A stretch of 64,000 bases of DNA from Erythrobacter sp. SG61-1L. GTDB taxonomy: Bacteria; Pseudomonadota; Alphaproteobacteria; Sphingomonadales; Sphingomonadaceae. The notes beneath the pieces were generated by a model. The model saw only the letters and a program-made list of their open reading frames with translations, did no database searches and was not told where the DNA came from. Of the stretch, positions 55,520 through 63,794 are shown one piece after another; the first letter of the stretch is position 1; the number at the start of each line of letters is the position of its first letter. The position numbers and the translations under genes are program-made. The stretch is from assembly GCF_001305965.1 (NCBI RefSeq), contig NZ_JXQC01000003.1, forward strand, positions 3,515,361 through 3,579,360. The letters run 5' to 3'.

Positions 55520-56593
55520 TCAGGCTGCCTTCACCCGCCGCCTGCGCCAAAAGAACAGTGCGGCGAGGCCTGCCGCGAAGAGGGCCAGCATTCCCGGTTC
55601 CGGCACTTCGGTGCCGCCGGAGGAAGATCCGCCCGACGACGATCCGCCGGAACTGCTCGATGAAGGCGGTTCGTATTGATAGCCGCCATTATAAGTGCCC
55701 ACATGCATCTCGCCATCCTGGGTGAGGCTGCCGAAGACGGCCGAGCCCTGAATGTAATTATAGGTGTGGGCATCCGCCTTGGGCGCCAGCACCGAGCCGC
55801 CGAAGGCAGTGGTCAGGGTGAGGTTCTCGGCGTCCGGGAAGTTCCAGATGACGTTTTCGCCCAGATTGTTCGTTCCGCCGAGAAAGTTGTCATTCAGCGT
55901 GATGTTCGTGCCGCTGACGTTCACGATGGCGGTTTGTGCGCCGTTAAGGTCGAACTGGATCTCGCCGATGGCGTCGAGATCGGCTGAGCTGATATTGAAC
56001 ACGGCCACGCCGTCCGCATCGGGCTGGGCAGTGAACACGCCCTTGTTCCCCTGGATCGAGAAATCGCTGTTCGGAGAAAGCGTGCTCAGATCGTAGGAGA
56101 GGTTGGTCACGCTGGTGGCGATCAGGCTCTTGTCCTGTTGCAGGTTCTGGGTGAATGCCGGGTCGGATGCTGAAAGGCCCGAAGTCACGGTGTTCTGATT
56201 GACATTCGTGTTGCTGATCGTGCCGCCGACCTGAACCGTCTGGGTCGCGCCATTGAGATTGAACCCGCTGTTGACGTTGCCGCCAACGATCGCGCCGGAG
56301 CCGTTGTTGAGGTTCTTCGTTCCGCCATTGACGTCACCAACCACGGTCAGGCCGGGCGTGCCGTTGGTCGAGGCAGGAATGGTCGAGATATTGTAATTCG
56401 AGGAATTGCCGGAAAGATCGCCGCCCACGAAAGTGCGCCCTTCCACTTCGGAGGAAGAGACGAGATCGCCCAGCACCACAAGGTTCCATTCGCTCAGGAT
56501 GTCCGTGCCGGTGGGCGTGGATGCGAAGGCGGGAATGGACACGGCAAACGCCGCAGCGCCGGCGAGGAGGAACAGTCTGGATCTGGTGGACAC
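55520..56593 (-). CDS. Choice-of-anchor A family protein with PEP-CTERM signal
   Basis: 357 residues. Signal peptide LFLLAGAAAFAVSIPAFA, then a choice-of-anchor A domain (LSEWNLVVLGDLVSSSEVEGRTFVGGDL, given in parts as EWNLVVLGDL and EGRTFVGGDL; later ENVIWNFPDAENLTL and GSVLAPKADAHTYN). A Ser/Gly-rich spacer precedes the sorting signal VPEPGMLALFAAGLAALFFW with a basic RRRRVK tail. Such proteins are processed by exosortase and anchored or released as exopolymer-associated proteins. The exosortase is not in the window. Confidence 0.88.
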   Translation of the reverse strand: MSTRSRLFLLAGAAAFAVSIPAFASTPTGTDILSEWNLVVLGDLVSSSEVEGRTFVGGDLSGNSSNYNISTIPASTNGTPGLTVVGDVNGGTKNLNNGSGAIVGGNVNSGFNLNGATQTVQVGGTISNTNVNQNTVTSGLSASDPAFTQNLQQDKSLIATSVTNLSYDLSTLSPNSDFSIQGNKGVFTAQPDADGVAVFNISSADLDAIGEIQFDLNGAQTAIVNVSGTNITLNDNFLGGTNNLGENVIWNFPDAENLTLTTAFGGSVLAPKADAHTYNYIQGSAVFGSLTQDGEMHVGTYNGGYQYEPPSSSSSGGSSSGGSSSGGTEVPEPGMLALFAAGLAALFFWRRRRVKAA

Positions 56594-57112
56594 GGGGATT
56601 CTCTGTGCAATTTCAACGGGGGGACTCGGCCCTTAACCCATTCCGTGAAGATTTATGCGTTTGATTAAACGGCGTTCCAAACAGGCACAGGTTACATCTG
56701 AAAGGATTGGGATCGCTGGCCGCGCAGTGCCATGCGCCTCGTATTTCAGTGGGCCTGAGATGGCTGGAGCAGGTCGGGGAAACCTTCGAGCAAGAGGCGG
56801 GACCGGGAGACCAGGTTTGGGGGACAGGGACGGTCCCGCCTCTATTCGAAGACTAGGAGTACCAGGAGAACAGGTACGTCCCTGATATTGCAACCACCGT
56901 GCCAGTTTTGAGCTGTTTCGCTTTCTTGCCCATCACGATGGTTTGCACCAGGTTAACGGAATTCGGGCCTGTAAGGCAGGCCGACACAATTCGGCGGAAT
57001 GGCCGAAATGCGTGTCGGAATCTTGACGCTGGCTTTTGATTGGGCGCAATGTCGCAGGCCGAAATGCCGGGCAGACAGCCTTGGAGAAGGCAGCAACATC
57101 GGAGCAGGACGG
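56594..57112. other. 519-base intergenic region holding a structured element
   Basis: It separates the PEP-CTERM gene (minus) from the DksA-like gene (plus). The middle holds four consecutive stem-loops (56722-56877). Near 57023 TTGACG is a possible -35 for the DksA-like gene without a clear -10. The plus-strand frame 56655-56885 (76 codons) shows no protein-like features. Confidence 0.5.
56722..56877 (+). ncRNA. Candidate structured RNA: four adjacent stem-loops, GGA-rich
   Basis: In order: GCGCA/TGCGC (56722-56737); ATTTCAG/CTGAGAT around TGGGC (56743-56761); a long two-part stem, CTTCGA/TCGAAG outside and GAGGCGGGACCG/CGGTCCCGCCTC inside (56784-56851, 25-base loop); and GTACC/GGTAC (56859-56877). 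About ten GGA trinucleotides occur, several in loops. No known RNA class is recognised; strand and function are undetermined. A long palindromic repeat is the alternative. Confidence 0.4.
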
Positions 57113-57427
57113 ATGAGCGATTACAGTGAAGTGGAAACGGCGCTCAAGGCGCGGCTTGTCGAGCTTACCGCGCGTGCCGAAGAGATCGAGGACGACCTGC
57201 GTCACCCGCTGGACGCGGATTCGGAAGAGCAGGCAATCGATCTGGCCGATGACGAGGCACTGGCGGGTGTGGATACCGTGCTGCGCAATGAGATCATGGC
57301 AACCCGCGCGGCGTTGCAGCGGATCGAAGATGGCACTTACGGCACTTGCGCCAATTGTGGCGGAGAGATCAACGAAATGCGCCTGAAGGCCCAGCCCACG
57401 GCGACTTTATGCATCAATTGCGCCTGA
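57113..57427 (+). CDS. TraR/DksA-type C4 zinc finger protein
   Basis: 104 residues. A helical N-terminal coiled coil with an acidic turn (EEIEDDLRHPLDADSEEQ) precedes the C-terminal zinc finger with C79, C82, C100 and C103 (CANC...CINC). It is shorter than DksA and resembles the short DksA/TraR-like regulators that enter the RNA polymerase secondary channel. The ATG at 57113 follows GGAGCAGGACGG. Plausible partner of ppGpp signalling, but this is family inference. Confidence 0.82.
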   Translation: MSDYSEVETALKARLVELTARAEEIEDDLRHPLDADSEEQAIDLADDEALAGVDTVLRNEIMATRAALQRIEDGTYGTCANCGGEINEMRLKAQPTATLCINCA

Positions 57428-57430
57428 AAT

Positions 57431-57460
57431 GAAGAAAACCCCGGACCACAAGGCCCGGGG
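57431..57460 (-). terminator. Rho-independent terminator of grxD
   Basis: On the minus strand CCCCGGGCC-TTGT-GGTCCGGGG folds into a 9-bp stem with one G-U pair, followed by TTTTCTTC. On the plus strand the wobble becomes an A-C mismatch, so it serves the grxD operon. Confidence 0.88.
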
Positions 57461-57469
57461 AGCTTCGAA

Positions 57470-57799
57470 TTATTCGGCCTTGGCGACCTGTGCGTCCTGC
57501 ATCAGCTGCTGCAGTTCGCCAGCTTCGAACATTTCCATCATGATGTCGCTGCCGCCGACGAATTCGCCCTTCACGTAGAGCTGGGGGATGGTCGGCCAGT
57601 CGGAAAAGCTCTTGATGCCCTGGCGAATTTCCATGTCCTGCAGCACGTCCACACTGCCATAGGCCACGCCGAGATGGTCGAGGATCGCCACCGCGCGGCT
57701 GGAAAAGCCACATTGCGGGAAGAGCGGAGTGCCCTTCATGAACAGGACGACGTCGTTCGAATTCACGATGTCGGAAATGCGGGCATTGGTATCGGACAT
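57470..57799 (-). CDS. grxD: Grx4-family monothiol glutaredoxin
   Basis: 109 residues with the monothiol active site CGFS (C30) in [13 protein letters not shown] and the glutathione-binding [17 protein letters not shown]. These proteins carry [2Fe-2S] clusters, often as heterodimers with BolA, whose gene lies 36 bases upstream in the same transcript. It acts in iron-sulfur cluster transfer and iron sensing. Confidence 0.95.
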   Translation of the reverse strand: MSDTNARISDIVNSNDVVLFMKGTPLFPQCGFSSRAVAILDHLGVAYGSVDVLQDMEIRQGIKSFSDWPTIPQLYVKGEFVGGSDIMMEMFEAGELQQLMQDAQVAKAE

Positions 57800-57835
57800 G
57801 GGTGTAATCCCGGAAAATTCGTTTGGTTCTGACCG

Positions 57836-58069
57836 TCAGTTGGGAACGGCGGTGGTCAGTTGCAAGGCATGGAGCGCGCCGCCCATGCGACCGCCCAATG
57901 CCTCGTAGACCAGCTTGTGCTGCTGCACGCGGCTTTTGCCCGTGAAGGCGGACGAAACCACACGTGCCGAATAATGATCGCCATCGCCAGCAAGGTCGGT
58001 GATTTCCACCGACGCATCGGGCAGGGCGGCCCTGATCAGCGCCGCAATATCGTCAGCCGCCATCGCCAT
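57836..58069 (-). CDS. bolA: BolA family protein (IbaG-like)
   Basis: 77 residues. The BolA core DASVEITDLAGDGDHYSARVVSSAF and the conserved histidine near QQHKLVYEALGGRMGGALHAL (in parts: GDGDHYSARVV and QQHKLVYEALGG) are present. It forms cluster-bridged heterodimers with Grx4. The start lies three bases after the DUF1476 stop, and grxD follows, so this is an operon of iron-sulfur-linked genes. Confidence 0.93.
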   Translation of the reverse strand: MAMAADDIAALIRAALPDASVEITDLAGDGDHYSARVVSSAFTGKSRVQQHKLVYEALGGRMGGALHALQLTTAVPN

Positions 58070-58072
58070 AGG

Positions 58073-58396
58073 TCAGACTTCGCCCATCAGCTGGCGGCGG
58101 GCTTCGACGGTCTTCTCATCGAGCGCGGCGCGCACGCCTGCCTCGTCGATGTCGATGCCGGCGCCAACCAGATCGCCCAGAACCTTGCGGATCACGTCCT
58201 CATGGCCGGCTTCTTCGAAATCGGCCTGCACGACCGACTTGGCATAGGCTTCGGTCTCTTCCGGGGTCAGCCCCATCTTGGCCGCAGCCCACAGGCCCAG
58301 CAGCTTGTTGCTGCGCGCGGCCACGCGGAAAGCGGTTTCCTCGTCCATTGCATATTTGCGCTCTTCAGCGCGCTCGCGGTCCTGGAAATCGGTCAT
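58073..58396 (-). CDS. DUF1476 protein, F1-ATPase inhibitor zeta family
   Basis: 107 residues, mostly helical: FQDRERAEERKYAMDEE at the N terminus and VARSNKLLGLWAAAKMGLT-type core. In Paracoccus, the DUF1476 zeta subunit binds and inhibits F1-ATPase through its N terminus. Whether this copy inhibits ATP hydrolysis is inference, as alphaproteobacterial homologues vary in potency. First of the DUF1476-bolA-grxD set. Confidence 0.9.
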   Translation of the reverse strand: MTDFQDRERAEERKYAMDEETAFRVAARSNKLLGLWAAAKMGLTPEETEAYAKSVVQADFEEAGHEDVIRKVLGDLVGAGIDIDEAGVRAALDEKTVEARRQLMGEV

Positions 58397-58445
58397 CTAG
58401 AGAATCCCTCGAAACAAAGCTGAAATCAGATAACGCGCGGCGTGC

Positions 58446-59048
58446 TTACGCCGCAAGGCCGGTTCCCTTGGCGAACCAGGGCATGTCTTTTGCCTGACGC
58501 GCCTCATAGGCCGAAATCGTGTCGCTGCGGGCCAGAGTCATGCCCACTTCGTCCAGCCCTTCCAGCAGGCAATGCTTGCGGAACGGGTCGATCTCGAAAT
58601 TGAAACGGTCCTGGAACGGGGTCGTCACCGTCTGATGCTCGAGGTCGATCGAGATCGGATCGGTCTCGGCCACTTCCATCAGCCGGTCGATCGCTTCTTG
58701 CGGAAGGACGACGGTAAGAATGCCGTTCTTGAAGGCGTTGCCGGAAAAGATGTCGGAAAAGCTAGGGGCGATCACGGCCTTCACACCCATGTCCAGCAAG
58801 GCCCATGCGGCATGTTCGCGGCTCGATCCGCAGCCGAAATTGTCGCCCGCCACAATGATCGGTGCGCCTTTGACGTCTTCCCGGTCGAAGACATTGGCGG
58901 GGTCCTTGCGCAGCGCTTCGAAAGCGCCGCGGCCGAGGCCCTCGCGGCTGATCGTCTTCAGCCAGTGGGCGGGAATGATGATGTCGGTATCGACATTCTT
59001 CATCCCGAAAGGATAGGCGCGGCCTTCAACCTGGCGCACGGGTTCCAT
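58446..59048 (-). CDS. leuD: 3-isopropylmalate dehydratase small subunit
   Basis: 200 residues of the swivelling domain of isopropylmalate isomerase: [33 protein letters not shown] and [10 protein letters not shown]. With LeuC it interconverts 2- and 3-isopropylmalate in leucine synthesis. I chose the ATG at 59048, which shares a base with the preceding gene's TGA; a TTG one codon earlier is less likely. Confidence 0.95.
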   Translation of the reverse strand: MEPVRQVEGRAYPFGMKNVDTDIIIPAHWLKTISREGLGRGAFEALRKDPANVFDREDVKGAPIIVAGDNFGCGSSREHAAWALLDMGVKAVIAPSFSDIFSGNAFKNGILTVVLPQEAIDRLMEVAETDPISIDLEHQTVTTPFQDRFNFEIDPFRKHCLLEGLDEVGMTLARSDTISAYEARQAKDMPWFAKGTGLAA

Positions 59049-59269
59049 CAATCGGTCTCCGGAGGCTCGCCCGAGGGAATGGGCGGCAATTGTTCGGGCT
59101 TGTTCTTATGCTTGCGGCGGTTGGCGAACATCACTGCGGCGGCGACGGCGGCGGAACCGATCCCGATTGCCGCGCCCGCAATGGCAGCCTTTGTGCCCAC
59201 GCCCATGCCGGAATCGGACTTGGCAGCCCGGTTCTTCGACTTCTCGCTCTTCGGTGTGTTGTCGGTCAT
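59048..59269 (-). CDS. Small single-pass membrane protein between leuC and leuD
   Basis: 73 residues: a Lys/Ser/Asp-rich N terminus, one hydrophobic helix [21 protein letters not shown] with the basic stop ANRRKHKNK, and a Pro-rich tail. The Gly/Ala-xxx-Gly/Ala helix pattern suggests helix packing. It starts 31 bases after leuC ends and overlaps the leuD start. It has no recognisable family, and its relation to leucine synthesis is unknown. Confidence 0.75.
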   Translation of the reverse strand: MTDNTPKSEKSKNRAAKSDSGMGVGTKAAIAGAAIGIGSAAVAAAVMFANRRKHKNKPEQLPPIPSGEPPETD

Positions 59270-59300
59270 GGCAGAAAGATGGGGTAGGCCGCGCTTGCGG

Positions 59301-60734
59301 TCAATCCACCAGCTCCCTCACATCGGTAAGGCGGCCGGTGACGGCGGCGGCGGCCGCCATTGCCGGGCTGACGAGGTGCGTGCGCGCGCCGGGGCCCTGA
59401 CGGCCTACGAAGTTGCGGTTGCTGGTGCTGGCGCAGCGCTCGCCTGCGGGCACCTTGTCCGGGTTCATGCCGAGGCAGGCCGAACAGCCCGGTTCGCGCC
59501 ATTCCAGGCCCGCTTCGATGAAGATCTTGTCCAGACCCTCTTCCTCGGCCTGATGCTTCACCAGGCCGGAGCCGGGCACGACAATAGCCCATTTGACGTT
59601 GTCGGCCTTCTTGCGGCCCTTCAGAACCTTGGCGGCGGCGCGCAGATCCTCGATCCGGCTGTTGGTGCACGAACCGATGAAGATGTTCTGGACTTCGATG
59701 TCCGTCATCTTCTGGCCCGGCTCCAGCCCCATATAGTCAAGGCTGGCCTGTGCGGCCTTCTGCTTGGAAGGATCGGCAAAGCTTTCCGGCGCCGGAACCA
59801 CGCCGCCGATGGCGACGGTGTCTTCCGGGCTGGTGCCCCATGTAACGGTGGGCTGCACATCGGCTGCGTCGATCACCACGCTTTTGTCGAAGGTCGCGCC
59901 TTCATCGGTGCGCAGGCTGGCCCACCACGCCACGGCACGATCCCAGTCTTCGCCCTTGGGTGCATATTGGCGGCCCTTGAGATAGGCGAAGGTCTTCTCG
60001 TCAGGCGCGACGAGGCCGGCGCGGGCACCGCCTTCGATCGACATGTTGCACACCGTCAGGCGGCTTTCGATTGACATGTCCTCGAAAGCCTTGCCGCGAT
60101 ATTCGATCACATGGCCGGTGCCGCCGGCCGTGCCGATCACGCCGATGATGTGCAGGATCAGATCCTTGGCGGTCACGCCGGGCAGCAATTCGCCCTCGAC
60201 GCGGATTTCCATCGTCTTCGACTGCTTGAGCAGCAGCGTCTGCGTGGCCAGCACATGCTCGACCTCGCTGGTGCCGATGCCGAAGGCCAGCGCGCCGATA
60301 CCGCCATGGCAGGAGGTGTGGCTGTCGCCGCAGACGATGGTGGCGCCGGGTAGGGAGAAGGCCGTTTCCGGCCCCACCACATGCACGATGCCCTGATTGA
60401 TGTCCGTCGGCCCGATATAGCGCACGCCGAATTCAGGCGCGTTCTTTTCCAGCGCGGCGAGCTGCTGGGCGCTTTCGGCATCCGCGATGGGAATGCGCTT
60501 GCCCGCTGCGTCAACGCGGGCGGTGGTCGGCAGATTGTGATCGGGGACCGCCAGTGTCAGCTCCGGGCGGCGGACCTTGCGGCCGCTGAGGCGAAGCGCC
60601 TCGAATGCCTGCGGGCTGGTCACCTCGTGGACGAGGTGGCGGTCGATGAACAGGATGCTAGTGCCGTCTTCACGGCGCTCAACTTCGTGAGCGTCCCAGA
60701 TCTTCTCGTAAAGGGTGCGGGGTCGGCTGGCCAT
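59301..60734 (-). CDS. leuC: 3-isopropylmalate dehydratase large subunit
   Basis: 477 residues of the aconitase superfamily. The [4Fe-4S] cysteines are in GSCTNSR and in [31 protein letters not shown] is conserved too. It works with LeuD. The ATG at 60734 gives the family N terminus; upstream in-frame codons are non-conserved. It is first of leuC-small protein-leuD. Confidence 0.95.
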   Translation of the reverse strand: MASRPRTLYEKIWDAHEVERREDGTSILFIDRHLVHEVTSPQAFEALRLSGRKVRRPELTLAVPDHNLPTTARVDAAGKRIPIADAESAQQLAALEKNAPEFGVRYIGPTDINQGIVHVVGPETAFSLPGATIVCGDSHTSCHGGIGALAFGIGTSEVEHVLATQTLLLKQSKTMEIRVEGELLPGVTAKDLILHIIGVIGTAGGTGHVIEYRGKAFEDMSIESRLTVCNMSIEGGARAGLVAPDEKTFAYLKGRQYAPKGEDWDRAVAWWASLRTDEGATFDKSVVIDAADVQPTVTWGTSPEDTVAIGGVVPAPESFADPSKQKAAQASLDYMGLEPGQKMTDIEVQNIFIGSCTNSRIEDLRAAAKVLKGRKKADNVKWAIVVPGSGLVKHQAEEEGLDKIFIEAGLEWREPGCSACLGMNPDKVPAGERCASTSNRNFVGRQGPGARTHLVSPAMAAAAAVTGRLTDVRELVD

Positions 60735-60810
60735 GGCGGGCGACCTAGGCTCGCCGGCCCCGCAAGACAAGGGAGGAAAAGTTGGCCGGGCTCAAGCCGG
60801 GCCTTGATGG

Positions 60811-61176
60811 TCACCGGCGATGGTCACCGGGGCGGCCCTGAGGGGCGCGGTCACGGTCGGCCACTTCGGCGGCGATCTGGCGCTTCACGCTGTCGATCCG
60901 CTGGTCGAGGATCCGCTCTTCAGTCCGGGTCAGACCGTTCTTGGCATAGCGCGCATGCAGATTCTGCAGCTGGTCGACCTTGCGTTCGAGGCGGTCGGCC
61001 TCGCGCTGCGAGATCAGGCGGCGTTCCTGCGCCCGGTCGATCTGGCGGTCGAGCTGGGCGATTTCCTGGCGGTAGCTGTCGCGGCCCTGCCAGCTTGCAG
61101 CAGAGGCGGGGACGGCGGCGCCCAGCACCAGCGAGGCTGCGATGGCAGGGGCAATCAGCTTGGCGAGACGGTTCAT
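60811..61176 (-). CDS. Periplasmic helical protein of unknown function
   Basis: 121 residues. Signal peptide NRLAKLIAPAIAASLVLGAAVPASA, then one long charged helix region (SYRQEIAQLDRQIDRAQERRL...EADRLERKVDQLQ) with heptad character, and an Arg/Gly-rich tail. It resembles small Spy/CpxP-like or coiled-coil periplasmic proteins, but no motif is decisive. The ATG at 61176 has GAAGG nine bases upstream; one at 61185 is possible. Confidence 0.65.
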   Translation of the reverse strand: MNRLAKLIAPAIAASLVLGAAVPASAASWQGRDSYRQEIAQLDRQIDRAQERRLISQREADRLERKVDQLQNLHARYAKNGLTRTEERILDQRIDSVKRQIAAEVADRDRAPQGRPGDHRR

Positions 61177-61362
61177 GGCTTTCATCCTTCGCTAGTTCAA
61201 AACTTCACGGCTTGTTCCGTGTGTTCAGAAATATGGCCAATTAGATGAATACCAGAGATACGGACGGTCGCAGCATTGCGGCGAATTGTAACAAAATGTC
61301 TTTGTTGCACTGCGGCGGTGGGAGTCATTGAAACGTCCCTAAAGGAGATGTAACTTACACCT

Positions 61363-61764
61363 ATGTCAGCAGCTCCGTACAAGTTCCCGATCACGATCCT
61401 GCCCAGCGATATCGACTTCATGGGCCACGTGAATAACGCCCGCTATCTCAGCTGGGTGCAGGATGCCGTGCTCTCGCACTGGAAGAAGCTGGCTCCGGCG
61501 GATACCGCTGCCTCGCGCCTTTGGGTCGCACTGAAGCACGAGATTACCTATCGCAAACCCGCTTTCCTCGATGACGAGGTGATTGCCCGCACCGTGCTGG
61601 AACAGGTGCATGGCGCCCGCGCCTTTTATCACACGATCATCGAGCGGGGGGAGGAAGTGCTGGCCGAAGTGCAGTCCTGCTGGTGCTGCATCGATGCTGA
61701 AACGCTGCGGCCTGCGCGGATCGGTGAAGAAATTCGCCGGTTCTTTTTCCAGCCGAAGGATTGA
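61363..61764 (+). CDS. Acyl-CoA thioesterase of the 4HBT hotdog family
   Basis: 133 residues, single hotdog domain. The family motif ILPSDIDFMGHVNNARYLSWV contains the catalytic aspartate and the HVNN turn (parts: PSDIDFMGHVNNARY). Later strands ITYRKPAFLDDEVIARTVLE and EVQSCWCCID follow. Substrate chain length cannot be told. crtZ begins 16 bases later on the same strand. Confidence 0.85.
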   Translation: MSAAPYKFPITILPSDIDFMGHVNNARYLSWVQDAVLSHWKKLAPADTAASRLWVALKHEITYRKPAFLDDEVIARTVLEQVHGARAFYHTIIERGEEVLAEVQSCWCCIDAETLRPARIGEEIRRFFFQPKD

Positions 61765-61780
61765 ACTATAAGGTAGCGCG

Positions 61781-62299
61781 ATGGATGCGCTTCTTCCCCT
61801 GCTTATCGTGATCGCTACCGCCGCTGCCATGGAAGGCGTGGCCTGGGGCAGCCATAAATATATCATGCATGGCTGGGGCTGGGGCTGGCACCGTGACCAC
61901 CACGAGCCGCACGAAAACCTGCTGGAGAAGAACGATCTCTACGCCATCGTCGGCGCCGCGCTGAGCATTTCGATGTTCGCCGTGGGCAGCCCCTGGGTGA
62001 TGGGCGCAGATGCGTGGTGGCCTGGCACCTGGATCGGGCTGGGCGTGCTGGTCTACGGGATCATCTACACGCTGGTACATGATGGCCTCGTTCATCAGCG
62101 CTATTTTCGCTATGTTCCGCGCAGCGGCTATCTCAAGCGACTGGTGCAGGCCCACAACCTCCACCACGCGACCGTGGGCAAGGAAGGTGGGGTCAGCTTC
62201 GGCTTCCTGGTGGCGCGCGATCCGGCACAGCTGAAGGCCGAACTGAAGCGCCAGCGCGAGGCGGGCGTCGCCGTGGTGCGCGACAGCGCGGGGGCTTAA
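61781..62299 (+). CDS. crtZ: Beta-carotene 3-hydroxylase
   Basis: 172 residues of the fatty acid hydroxylase superfamily. The histidine clusters that hold the di-iron site are complete: HKYIMH, HRDHHEPH, HDGLVHQRY and HNLHH, with hydrophobic segments between. It makes zeaxanthin from beta-carotene, in line with the yellow-orange pigments of this group. Other crt genes are not in the window. Confidence 0.93.
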   Translation: MDALLPLLIVIATAAAMEGVAWGSHKYIMHGWGWGWHRDHHEPHENLLEKNDLYAIVGAALSISMFAVGSPWVMGADAWWPGTWIGLGVLVYGIIYTLVHDGLVHQRYFRYVPRSGYLKRLVQAHNLHHATVGKEGGVSFGFLVARDPAQLKAELKRQREAGVAVVRDSAGA

Positions 62300-62587
62300 G
62301 CGGCGTAGGCAAAGTCCAGCTTAAGCTTCAACGGCCGCTTTTCAGTTGGCCGTTTCCGGGGCTTAGGCGCCAATAGCTGTCATTCTGGACACGGCAACAT
62401 TGCAAACGTTTGCACGATCGTCATGCTGAACTTGTTTCAGCATCCATCCGTCCGCACGAACCGCCGTGCGATCCGGAGAAATGGATCCTGAAACAAGTTC
62501 AGGATGACGGGTTAAGATGGTCAGCCATTCATCCCAACCTTGCCGAAAGTCGCCTTTCCGGAAACGACAGCATTGCGGACCCTCCGC
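62300..62587. other. Intergenic region after crtZ with lower G+C
   Basis: It starts with a weak hairpin (AACGGCC/GGCCGTT at 62330-62354, no clear U-tract), then the GTCA-type hairpin doublet. From about 62510 the G+C drops and continues low into the next gene. No gene seen. Confidence 0.5.
62419..62509. repeat. GTCA-hairpin doublet, CTGAA variant
   Basis: Inverted modules at 62419-62447 and 62481-62509. Module 1: GTCA-TGCTGAA-cttgt-TTCAGCA-TCCAT. Module 2 on the other strand: GTCA-TCCTGAA-cttgt-TTCAGGA-TCCAT. The only differences are one stem base and its partner, so pairing is kept in both. Confidence 0.85.
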
Positions 62588-62950
62588 TCACCGAAGATCG
62601 ATGCGAGCGCATTCAAATTCGACGAGGCTGCCTGTCTCAATCCCTCCCGGCAACGGGACTGGCTCTTCAAGGCGTAGGCCGCCGATCTCAAGAAGCCCTC
62701 GCTCCTTATCGACTACGAGTGCCACACCTCGATGCTGATACTGTGGGCCGATATGTTCAAGCTGAGGGACCGTTTGATAAGTGAGCATAAACACGGTCGA
62801 ATCAAAAAGTTGCAGTGGCTCGGTAATCTCCGCTCCCACTTCAAAGGAACAGGGATAACAGAAGGCTTCGCAGTTGTGCCGTCCGTCACTGACGACAACC
62901 GTTGCCGAATCTGAGCCCGGGTCGAACGGAGTGACTGTTACGACATGCAT
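62588..62950 (-). CDS. Protein of unknown function, likely acquired
   Basis: 120 residues. The pattern VVVSDGRHNCEAFCYPCSFEVG, then EPL and a C-terminal LVEFECARIDL, belongs to a widespread bacterial family without a named function, as far as I can recall. Three cysteines cluster in NCEAFCYPC. G+C is roughly ten points below the neighbours, and codons such as CTT, GTA and TTT are frequent. No good ribosome-binding site is visible. No partner gene accompanies it. Probably horizontally acquired. Confidence 0.55.
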   Translation of the reverse strand: MHVVTVTPFDPGSDSATVVVSDGRHNCEAFCYPCSFEVGAEITEPLQLFDSTVFMLTYQTVPQLEHIGPQYQHRGVALVVDKERGLLEIGGLRLEEPVPLPGGIETGSLVEFECARIDLR

Positions 62951-63107
62951 GCGCGAAGATTATCATCCGTGCTGGGCGTGTGATATTTTATTCCACCTGA
63001 TGTTCAATGACCGTTCTCCACAACATTCCTGTCATTTAGGTCGCAGGCAGTACTCTCAGATATCAGACGCTCATGCAGGTCCGCATTTGCTCACACCGCC
63101 CAGGTCG

Positions 63108-63518
63108 TTAGCCCGCCGCAGCGATTCGGGCGGCGTGTTCTTTCACCAGTGCGATCATGTTGGGCACGCCCTGCGTGCGGTTGGAACTGAGCTGTTTTTT
63201 CAGCTCGAACGGTTCCAGCGCGGCCGTGATGTCCATCGCCGCCACTTCCGATGCGGGCTTGTCCTGCACCGCGCTCAGCACCAGCGCAACAATGCCCTTG
63301 GTGATCGCGGCGTTGCTGTCTGCCAGGAAGTGCAATGCTTCGCCCGCCTGAGTGGGATAGACCCAGACCTTGGCTGAACAGCCGCGCACCAGCGTGGCAT
63401 CGGTTTTCAGTGCATCGGGCATGTCTTCCAGCTCGCGGCCGAGTTCGATCAACAGGCGATAGCGTTCGTCGCCCTCAAGGAATTCGTATTCTTCGCGGAT
63501 GTCGTCAAGGCTGCGCAT
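63108..63518 (-). CDS. sufE: SufE family cysteine desulfurase activator
   Basis: 136 residues. The sulfur-accepting cysteine is C47 in VRGCSAKVWV, flanked by RYRLLIELGRELEDMP and a C-terminal NRTQGVPNMI typical of SufE. It takes persulfide sulfur from SufS for iron-sulfur assembly. No other suf gene is in the window. It lies 24 bases downstream of the small membrane gene on the same strand. Confidence 0.92.
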   Translation of the reverse strand: MRSLDDIREEYEFLEGDERYRLLIELGRELEDMPDALKTDATLVRGCSAKVWVYPTQAGEALHFLADSNAAITKGIVALVLSAVQDKPASEVAAMDITAALEPFELKKQLSSNRTQGVPNMIALVKEHAARIAAAG

Positions 63519-63542
63519 GGGCGCGGCTCTAGCAATCCTGTC

Positions 63543-63794
63543 CTAGAGGTCCACCCCCGATGCGATGGCTTCCAGCTTGCGGATGCGTTCCTTCAGGTCC
63601 GCCAGTTCGATGCGGGCGGCGCCTTCGCCAGCCCGGCCTTCGATCTCGACATGGGGGCGGCGGGCATCCAGTTCCCTGCCTTTCAGCGCAAGCCAGCCCT
63701 GCCAGCCGCGCAGCGCGGTGGTGGAAAGGATCGCCAGGCCGAGCAAGGCGATGCAGGCGATCAGCAAATCGTCGCTCAGGATCTGGCTCAGCAT
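63543..63794 (-). CDS. Small membrane protein, PspB-like layout
   Basis: 83 residues: a N-terminal transmembrane helix LLIACIALLGLAILSTTALRG, a basic linker, and a C-terminal coiled coil ELADLKERIRKLEAIASG, the layout of PspB. It differs from canonical PspB in sequence, so the name is a guess. The start shares a base with the upstream gene's stop (TGATG), showing tight coupling. Confidence 0.6.
   Translation of the reverse strand: MLSQILSDDLLIACIALLGLAILSTTALRGWQGWLALKGRELDARRPHVEIEGRAGEGAARIELADLKERIRKLEAIASGVDL

Noticed and set aside
56655-56885. 76-codon plus-strand frame in the PEP-CTERM/DksA gap
   Set aside because: Gly/Arg-rich, and it coincides with the stem-loop array, which explains the sequence better.
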